Assembly: GCA_949318235.1 (NCBI GenBank)
Contig: OX439131.1
Span: 20,780,725 to 20,844,724 of the forward strand
Direction of reading: 5' to 3'
DNA length: 64,000 nucleotides
Source: Ecdyonurus torrentis
Taxonomy: Eukaryota > Arthropoda > Insecta > Ephemeroptera > Heptageniidae
The notes below the pieces were generated by a model. That model was not told where the DNA came from and searched no databases. It saw nothing but the letters and a program-made list of their open reading frames with translations. A program made the translations under genes and the position numbers. Positions 14,601 through 25,800 of this stretch are shown here, piece by piece. Every line of letters starts with the position of its first letter. The stretch's first letter is position 1.

Positions 14601-17600
14601 CAAACTCAAAATTGGGCATTTTGACCCGTTTTTTAATGAAAACTTTTGAGTACTAATTAATTTGCCATTTAAAAATGAATCAAAGTAAGAGCGAAAGCTA
14701 TAATTTCATATAATATGCATTTTCCCCCTATCTGTTAGCATTGTATTACCCTATACTAGCAGGTAAAGGGGGGCGGTTTTTATGGTAGGTACCGCTACTC
14801 TTTTCTCATTTGCTCGCGAACGAAACAAGTTAACGAGATGAAACAAAATGCATCTTATTCCTTATAAAATTGCCCATCACGTTTATATGAAGGTTAATTG
14901 CGAAAAAAATGACCATTAAAAAGTTCCTGATTACTGAAATTTGAAAAAAATATGAAAAAAATTAATTATGCAAATTAGGTTAATTAAATATTTTTTTATG
15001 GACGCCAAGTAATTTTTTCTGAAAGCTGTGTTAAGTAAGCTTTCGATTGATATCTTAATGAATGATGTAGGGTTTATAGTTTGTTTTTAAAAAATGTTTT
15101 TTGAAAGTCATTTTTTTCCGAGACAAACTCAAATTTGACCATGAAGTACCCGGATGTTAGTTAGGAACTTTTTTTTGGTGGTTCAGTACACTGTCCCGAA
15201 TACGTGTACCAAGTTTCAGCTTGTAAATAATTTTTTCCCTCGGATTTCACAAAGTCACTGGACTATTAACTGTATAGGGAGAAAAAAAAAGAGAAAAAAA
15301 AAAAAACGTTTGAGTTATGTGACGAGAGTAAAAGGTTGAGTTCAGAAAGCGACGTATGTATGGATGAAGTGTGACATGAGAAGTGATTTGACTTACTGGA
15401 AAGCAGCTCACCTTAGGGAACTAGCTTACCTTAGAGACCCTTAACAGAGAAGCGACAACCTCATGTTTTAGGCAGACCTGCAATACATTGTTTTGAAAGG
15501 CCCGCTAAAAGTACTCAAACTTTCTAGCGTTCTGATTGGTTCCGACGCCACAGGCCTCCCTGTAATGTTTGCTAACCTGATGTATTGCAGGTCTGCCTAA
15601 AACATGAGGTTGTCGCTTCTCTGTTAAGGGTCTCTAGTTCACCTGAGCATGAGGCGACCTCTAGTGGACAAAATATAAGGGGTTGGGCAAATCTTCTCTA
15701 CACATATGGTTTAAGGAGTAGATAAGGTAAAGTTTAAATTGTAATCTTTTATTTGACTCTATGAACTCCTCTCGAAAAATCAGACTGATTGTGTTAAAGT
15801 TCTCCATTTGGAGATAAAGATATAAATGCTGAAGTTAATTTTTTTCGGGATCAGTGTACCACATGTTATAGTCAGCAGCTTGTAAATTAGATTTTTTTAC
15901 TTCTAAAATGTATCAAAATTTTCTTACCATTAAGGATTTAAGGTCTGCTCTTTCTGATGGATTCTTCTTTAAACAACGATCAACAAAGTCCTTAAATTCT
16001 GTTGAGAAGAAACTTGGTGGCAATTTAGGTGGTGGTTCATTTACAATATAGTTCAGTAGCTCAAAGATAGCCATAGGACGTGGTCCATTAGAGTTGGCAG
16101 GAGGGAAAGTATCTAATATATAAACAGAAATGCATGTATCAAATGTAAGTCATAATCCAAAGTGGTTTATAATCCAAATAAGTTTATATGTTTGATAGGT
16201 TTTTAATTAAGTAATATGTAATGCTAAAAAATTTTAATTTAAATTATTCATAGAGACTAGTAATAGCGATATTAGAGCATGTAGAATTGGAAGTTAATAA
16301 AATGCAAAGTTTCTCGAAATTATAGTTAATTGGGACTTGGGATTTAAATGTTCTAGCATTGACAAGTGCTAGATAATCTTCAATCAATCGACTTGAAAAG
16401 AATGAGGTACTGTCTCAATAAAATACAATATACATATCGATCTTCTTGCGTCAAGATGAAGCTACTACACTTTACAAATTTCCAATGAATGAACGATCTA
16501 CACTTTTCAAAGTCGCGGCTACCTGAAGCTTCTGCTATATAAAACAGGTAAGGTGAAGCTACAGGTAGCCTCAAATTTGTAAAGTGTAGATCGTTCATTC
16601 TTCGGAAATTTGTAAAGTGTAGTAGTAAAGTGACGCGAGTAGATCAATATCTAGTATCTCATGTTCTCACACCACATCAAAAGCACAACATATAAAACAG
16701 TATCAGACTTACTCATGGTGTGAAAATGTGAGATACTAGGGATGTATATCATATTTTATTGAAACAGTATCACATTCTTTTAATGTCTATTGATAAAAAA
16801 TTATCTAGCACTCATCTATGCTAGAACATTTGAATTCCAAGTCCCAATTAGCTATATAAGTTTGAGAAACTTTAAGTTTTATTAACTTTTAATTCAACTT
16901 TCTCTAATATCTCTGCTTCTATTCTCTATTATTAGTTTAATTATTTAAAATTATAGATTAACTGCGGATTTTTTTCCTTAATTATATATTTTAATTTAGT
17001 TAAGTAAATGATACATAAGCCAACTATTATTAATGGTAATTTAAATATATGAATCTGACTTACGTGCATGAGTAGGAGAGTGAAGAGCTCTTTGAGACAT
17101 AACATCTGGGTCACCATGTCGATTGGCAATGAAGATAGCATTAAGTGTATCATTATCTGGTGGAGGTATTGGATACATTCCTATAGCCATTTCTACAAGT
17201 GATAATCCTAAAGACCAGATATCACTTTGTACAGAGTAGTGGGAACCTTGAAGTCTCTCAGGCTATAAAATAACACACATTTTGCATCACAATACAGTTG
17301 AAAAAAGTCTAACTGGTTTTAAAATATTATGTATAGTGAAATTTATAGTTACATCAGTTACTAAGGAGAAAAAAATATATTAAATTTGCTGCAAAACTAA
17401 TCCATGGATTCTATTAAACCCAAAGTTTTAAAGATTAGGAGTGGGACTATGGCTATTTTAAGATATTTATATATGTACTTATAGACTTGAAACTAGACTT
17501 CCTGATGGTAAGTCTGAGTTAGTTCATAATATTTTTACTAATAAATATTACAAAGTACTTAAACTTTATACTTACCGACATATAACTCCTTGTTCCAACA

Positions 17601-20600
17601 AAAGAATTAGCCATAGAATCTATCAACTGACCAGATACTCCAAAATCACAAATCTTGATCTCTCCTCTACTGTTGACCAAAATGTTGCTTGGTTTGACGT
17701 CTCTGTGCATGATGGCGTGTTTGTCTCGTAAATAACTCAGTCCTTTCAACACCTGCAACAATATTTTATTTTAATTTTTGCCTTATCATTTTAAGTCAAT
17801 TAAAGGAAAAAAAAACATCGTGGTTAGGATTAATAATAAAGAAAAGGATATAATTACCAGCAAGCAGGGCCGGCTTGGCATAAGGCCTTAGTCCGGGATC
17901 CCGGACCGGGCCTTTGCTTTTACGGTCCTTTTATTTGGGGGGGGGGGGGGGAAGAGAAAGAGAGAAAAAAAAGAAAAGAAAAAAGAAAAGAAAAGGAAGT
18001 GTAAAGTTGATTTGAAAAAATGTGCACATTTTTTTTTTTTTTATTATTATTTTACTATTGTTTAAAAAAAAAAAAAGATCATCGTTGTTTCCTGAAATTG
18101 TCACTTTTAATTATAATGTATTTTTTAAACCTGTCGTATTTTTGTTTCTTCCCTTTACTTCTTGTATATTATTATATTTTTGAAAGCTTTTCAATTTAAT
18201 ATATATATTTTTTTAAACGATTTAAGCCCCACGCACGCTGAATTCAATGGCTCACATCAGCATTATTCCTTCTTTTTTTTATAATATGTGTACAATATTG
18301 TAGCTGCAATTTAAACTGGTTCGAGCTCCCAACCGGGCCAAAATCTTAGGGCACCCTTAAAAAATTTGTTTAACAAAAATGTACCTGGGTTTTGAGCTTT
18401 TAGCTCAAGAACGAGCCAGCTCCAGTTCAACCCATGAAAGACTCGTGCAAATTTCTTTAGAATTTTAAAGTTCTTTTTTTTTTTTTTATAATTATTATTT
18501 TTTTAATTTATAATTTATGACTTTTGACTTTAATAACAATCATTATTTTTGTATACAATGAAAAGCGTTTTTTTTTTTTTTTTTGTTTTTTTTGCTATAG
18601 GTTCGAGAGCTCATTTTTGAATATCTGCTCAAACATCAAGTTTTAACAAGTTGTAGCTCATTTTTCGGATTTAAGCTTGATTTCAAGCATAACTCGGGCT
18701 TAAAGTCAGCCGTTCTAAAAAATCAAACTTTTCATAGCTCTAATTATAAACTTACATATTATACGTTCTTGCTGTTTATTTTTTTGTTTTTTTTCGCTTT
18801 TTTATTTGCATTTTTTTTATCTTAATAATTTCTAACATAAACACATAAAAGTATTTTTTTAATGAAGAAGTATCTTTTTCTTCTATTATTTATCCATTTT
18901 TGTTCTCTAAATTTTTAAAGCTTGCTAAGGAATAATTTTTAAATTCTCTGGAAGTGAAAAAATAAAAATTTAGTTCAGAATTAGCCAAAAATCCACGTGC
19001 CACGCCCCTTTTTTAAAAAATTTCGACTGCGGCGCAAACTGCGCAAACTGGGGGGCTGGCACCCCCCAGACCCCCCGTTGAGATGCGGGCCTTTTCTTTT
19101 TTCTCCCGGACCGGGCTTTTAGCTCCCAAGCCGGCCCTGCCAGCAAGGGCTTTACCACAGTAGACGTTCTATGGAGAGGTGGAGGTCTTGCGTGGCACAG
19201 TATTTTTTTATAAAACGTGTATTTTATAACTGAGAGCTTTCTTCATATTATGTTAATGACATTATCAATCAAAACTCATGCTAAATTTGCAATGTTATTT
19301 TTATTAGTAAAAAAACATGCACTGAATTTAAATGGTAAAATATATTATTGCTGTCCTGTTATAAAATAAACTTTTTATAACAAAATACTGAGCCACGCGA
19401 GACCTCGACCTCTCCATAGAACTTCTACTGTGGTAAGGCCCTTGCTGGTAATTTTATCCTTTTTTTATTATTTATCATTTTAAGTGTATGCTAAAAAAAA
19501 ATTACTGGATACAACTTTTGTCTAAATAATTGTCAATACTCTGAAAATACATCATTTCAGCATAGTAATTGCTTCTTTTCTTAATACCATGACTTTTTCC
19601 ATTATTGCTTTAGTTTTTTCCCCATTCAGTATTGGTAAATAATTGTTAAGGAAACAATGCAACAGAAAATGCACAGCAAATTTATCATTCTGAAGTGTAC
19701 ACACAATTGTGATACAATTGCATAGTATATTTTTTGTTAAAAATATGCAATCACAATTCGTCAGCTAGGAATACATGCAAAAATAAATAAATAAAATAAA
19801 TACGCAAATAAATAAGCCTTAAGGCCTATATCAGTTTGCATTGCATGGAACAAAGGTCAAAATTCCTAAGAAATTTTGTTCCATAATATATGACAAATGT
19901 ATTCTGAGCCAACAAATTGTGTGTTTTATGTCATAAATGTCATCAGCATTGCAGTGTGTTCAAATGTGACTGGTTTCATATGATTTAAAATTATATCAAA
20001 TAAAAATATATTTCAGTGCCTTTACTTTAACAGCAAGAAAGTTGAAGAAAAAAAATGTTGAGTATTAAGAAAGTACTGCTACTAGAAATTATGTTTTGAA
20101 TATGTATATAATAGAAGTTGTCTTACCGCCACTGTGATCTTTCCCAAGATAGACTCAGGAATACGACCTGCCTTCTTTAGAATTAAATCTAAAGAGCCTC
20201 CATCCATATATTCCATACAAATACTGATTTCTCCCTCACTGAAAATATGCATTTTAATTAAATTAAATAATTGTCATCATTTAAAAAATAATAATATTCA
20301 GGCAAGGTTTAGGCTTACACCTTATTCCCACTATGATTATCATTAAGGTACATAGATAGTACAATGATAAATTAATAAGTTGCAATATTAGAGGGCTACA
20401 CGGCATTTTGGTACTTCTGCAATCACCACGGGTGCAATTTTGGTACATATGTAATATTCCCCACGCCTACTATTGGCACATCTGTACAGGCTAAGCATAT
20501 AAAGATGTTTCAAAAAAGGGGAGAGCGGAGAATACAGATGTGCCAAAATTGCATCCGCAGAGATTGCAGTAGTACCAAAATGCCACGTAGCCCTCGATAT

Positions 20601-22817
20601 AGAGATAATAACTTTGAAATTTCATAGTAATATTAATTAATTGCAATTAATTTAACTTTACCTGTGAAATGCTCCATAAAAACCAACAATATGTGGAGAG
20701 TTGCAGTCATGTAAAACTTTCAATTCTCTTATGATTTGTTTTTTGATGGCTGGTTTTACTTCAAGGTGAATAAGCTTAAAATTAAGAATAATAATTAGTA
20801 ATTTTAGCGACATTCTTGCTTAATTGATTGTTAAACTATTTCAATAACTTTCATTATACGATAATGTAAATATTTTTGATGAAAGAAAATTATTTCTTTA
20901 TCTTCAATGATAACTTAGGTTGAAATTAGTTTTTATATTAAAATATATAGCAAGCTAAATTGCTAAGTTATGACATAATATATTATTTTTTTTACTCTAG
21001 ATAATATATTTTTAGAAATACAGATTGGGAAAAAGAAAAAAAGGGTAAGCATTGGCCGACAGGGGCACCTTGTGAGGGAGAAAATAACTTCTAACCCACC
21101 TGGCAGTTCAAAATTAAAAGCATGTAGTTTTAAACGGTTTGCATACAACAAGTACACAGGACAGCAATAATATATTTTACCATTTAAATTCAGTGCATGT
21201 TTTTTTACTAATAAAAATAACATTGCAAATTTAGCATGAGTTTTTAAATACGTTTAAAAAAATAATTAGAAAATAGTTGGTAGAGATTAGAGCACGTTGA
21301 ATTAAAAATTAATAAAACGCGAAAATTCTCTAATTTAAATAGTAAATTGGGACTAGGGATGCAAATTATTCTAGCTTGCGCTAGATAAAAATAGACGTTA
21401 AAAGGGATGAGGGGTATAGTGTCAATGTAAAATACGATATACCTAACAAGTAACGAGTAAGTCTGTTGCTGTTTTATAATGTTGTGCCTTTGATGTAATG
21501 TGAGAACGTGAGTTGTTAGGTATATCGTATTTTACATTGACACTATACCCCTCATCCCTTTTAACGTCTATTTTTATCTAGCGCAAGCTAGAATAATTTG
21601 CATCCCTAGTCCCAATTTACTATTTAAATTAGAGAATTTTCGCGTTTTATTAATTTTTAATTCAACGTGCTCTAATCTCTACCAACTATTTTCTAATTAT
21701 TTTTTTAAACGTAATTAATACCAACCGCGATGGTTTTTTCCTATATATTATATTGAGTTTTTAAATGATAAAATATACATACTATCATAATTATATGTAC
21801 TAGGTATACATGTAACATGAGGATGAGATAAGTAGATGGCTTAGGTATACCAAAGAGAATATCATTACTGTACTTAATCTTATCCTGGAAGTTATATTTG
21901 GTTGCAAATTGGATCATTGATCAATATAATTTTGACCAGCAATACATATATCTCCAGCTGATCAATACTTTTCAGCGGCAATCCTCTTTGGGTTACATAG
22001 GTCATCTACTTACACTACATGAAGATAAATAAAATTTTATATTACCTTTCTTGCCATTATTAATTCTGTAGGAATGTGTCGTACTTTATTTACAACTCCT
22101 CCATTACCAGCGCCTAGCTCTCCCAGTCTCTCAAAATCATCTTCATTAATCTGTTCTCCAACACGCCTCTTCTCTAATAGAAAATTCTCCATGCGTATTC
22201 TCTGTAGTTCGTCCATGTCCAGTTCTCTGAGACGTTGTTGTAGCGCCTCAATATCCTGCCTGCCATGTACCACATACGTCACACACACACATATACACAG
22301 TCACCTTCACCAGTATAAACACAACTAACAATAAGAACACCAATCACCTTGTCAATTATATTATGACATTATATTAACAATATCACAGAGAATAAAACAC
22401 AACATCTCTGATAACAAACATGTTCAACAAGAAGAGCTATTTAAAAATAGAAAATAATAAGTGATATATTTTATGAAGAATATGGTAAATTGCTACTAGT
22501 AAAGACTTTAAACTTGTTAAAACAATTACCATGTTACGATTGGAACTTAAATACACATAAAAAGAGACAGTTCTTCATAGTTTGGCTCATCTTATAAATT
22601 AAACTGTAATTTAATTCAGAAGAACAATTACAAGATTCAGGTTTTATTACAAAAGCTGTATTATGTAAAATAAATAAAAAAAATAAATATTGTTCATGTA
22701 CTGATTAAAACTGGTGTTCATACTGTGTAGTAGTCAAAGAATAAAGTATATTGTTTCAATAAGTAATAAACATTAATTTTATTAATAAGTAGGTAATGTA
22801 TGAAATATGTAATGTAT

Positions 22818-22861
<44 letters not shown>

Positions 22862-25800
22862 AGGAAAAAGGAAAGTAGATCTACATTTTTTAAATTTTTT
22901 TTTCTTGCATGGTACATTACAACCGACTATACCTAACATTTTCTATGAAAATGTTGTAAAACCTGCAGTAGTATGTGTGCTAAATTTAAAATGAAAATAA
23001 AGAAAGAAATAGGTCATACCGACAAAAGCGTGCTAGTCAATTACAGATAATGGGGAAAAGGGCACAATCCCACTAATGCCCTAGCCTATAGCATTAAGGA
23101 CCTAACCTCTTATCATTTAAATACTACACTGAGGTTTGAAAAATTGAAGTGAGGGGTAAGCCAGTATAAAATATTTGAAAGAAAAATTTAAACCGGTAGC
23201 ACCCATTAAAATTAAATAGCATGACATGCAAATAAACTTATTATATTAACTAATAAGGGAACAACTATTGTGAGGCTGACTTTAAGCGATTTCAGTCACA
23301 TCCACTTCCGTTTCTACTTACTACGCATGCGCAGAACGTCGAAATGGAAGCGGGTGTGAGCAAAATCGCTTATAGTTGGCCTTACAACAGTTGTTCCTTT
23401 ATTAGTCAATTTTAAAATAAACAAAAGAGGCTTACTACTTGTTAAAATGGCTTTAGTGATTACTAACAATCTAGTTCATACTAATAATTTACACAGATAC
23501 ATGGCTTAATTTTAAATTAAGATATGAAGGAAAATAAACAATCGCAATTAGGTCTGCTAGATTTGAAAGAAAGGGGAAGGGGAAAAGCAGCAAGGGCCTT
23601 ACCATAGTGCAAGGAGTCCCATAGTTTGGTGGAATTCTTGCACGCACAAGATAAAAAAAAAATGTCTAACTTGTATTGGATAGCTTTCAGCACTAAACTG
23701 CAAGAGAAAACAGAGTGTGTTATATGCCGTTGTCAGTCCTTAGAAACTGAGAAAGAAACTATTAATGATAATTTTTAGTTTCATAGTCTGTAAGGACCAG
23801 GGTCGTGAGCTCCGGTGTTATTGCCCTATACTAAAAACGAACCCTTGTTGATGTACTTCCAATTTTCACCGCAACAATGAACATGTAAAATGTAAGTGGC
23901 GCTGTAGTCTGTGTGTGAATTTTAAAATTCACACACAGACTGCAGCGTCACTTTTATACGTAATTTTGTATTCTTGCATTATTGCGGCGAAAATTTGAAT
24001 TACATCATTAAGGGATCGTTTTTTCAACAATAGCTTCCTATCCTGTTTATATATCCATGGTAAGGACTGACAAAGGAATAAAACATTCCATTTTCTCTTG
24101 GAACTTAAAGCTCTCCAAGGTGTAATAATTTTTTTTATCTCAATGCTAGTGAGATTTTTACCAACTGTGGTTTTCTACTTTTCCTTTCTTTCAAAGTTAT
24201 CATAACTAATTCAATTAAAAAACTAAAACATGTTTTGATGTATTGATAAGAAAAATGTGTATTAATATTTTAAAATTAAAGTTTTGTAAATGTTATGATG
24301 TCACAAAAAATATTATATATATATTAGGATTTATGTAAGGTAGGTTTTTCATTTCTCCCACCCCTATCAAAATGCATTTACTATTGGCAAGAAAGGTTTC
24401 ATTATTTGCATTGAAATAATAATTCAATAGTTTAACCTATAATAGCTCTAACATTTTAGAAATAATAATATAATAATAATGAAATACAATATTGAGATAT
24501 TAAGGAAGATAAACCATTGTGGTAAGGTATGTTAAATTTAAAAGAAATAATAGGAGAAACCAGAAAGGGTCTTAATTACCATAGTGAAGAGAGTGCCATA
24601 GTTTGGTGAAAATCTTGCCAACTCATAGATTAAAAAAGAAAAAAGAAAAAAAAAATGAACTGGGACTAATCTCTTAAGAGAAATACAGTCTGTTTTGCCT
24701 TCGTCAGTCCTTACAAACTCAGAGAGAAATTATGAATGACTGTAAGGACTGAACAAGGCAAAACACACTCCATTTTTCTTGGAGCTTAGTGCAAAAATGT
24801 GTTAGTTTCCCCCCCCCCCCCCTGAATTATCAAGATTTTCACCGAGCTATGGTAAGATCCCTGCTAGTTTTTCTTATCCTTTTCTTTCAAATTTATCATA
24901 CCTAACTGTGATAAAATACAATAATATGTTTAATTAAAAAGAAATAATTAAGAAATTAACACTCAGAATAACAATTATGAAATAAAAGCCCTAAGCCTGC
25001 GAAATGTTATTGAATTAGAGAAATTTAGTAACCCAACATTATTAGAACTGGATAGGTATTCATGATATTAATAACTATTATGCACTAATGATGATTATAC
25101 TGGGTTTATAAATGTTTCTAACTTATTTATTTTACCTAGCAATTATGTTATTTCTATATCTCTGTTACACAAAGCAAAACAATTAAATGATAAACTCTAC
25201 AGATAGGAGTGATAAAGTTTTCAAATGAGAACTCCGTGGTTTATTTTTACTACAAAATATTCTGTTACAATTTGAGTTCCAAGGAAACTTAAATTTAATT
25301 ACTAATAAGCAACTTTTCACTGTACTGTATATCAAAAGGTCATAGGGGAGGAAGTCCCTAAAAGTTTAAACAGTGAATTTTAAAATTTATGACATTGTCT
25401 GATTTCAGATCTATATTAGAAGACTTGCAAGAATTGGTTTTAGTGAGAAAATAAACACACTCAGAGCCCAACAACACTATCAAAATACTAGCAAATGACT
25501 TCGTGTTCCCCTCTCTCTATTAATATGCCTTCTCATGTGCAAATGAAGCAGCTGTAACTCAAATTACAAATGTTTCTGAATATTGAAATTTTTACTGTAG
25601 CATTCTGAATCTTAAAGCTATTATTTCCCTGAATTAAGTCAATTGGATAAACAAATAATTTATTGCTAAATTTATTGAAATTCAGGAAAACAATAGCTTT
25701 GAGACTCAACATAGTAAAAATTTCAGAACCAAGAAAAATAATAATAAGTAAAGGAACACAAAAGTCATTTGCTTGCAATATTTAAGACTACACTGTTGGG

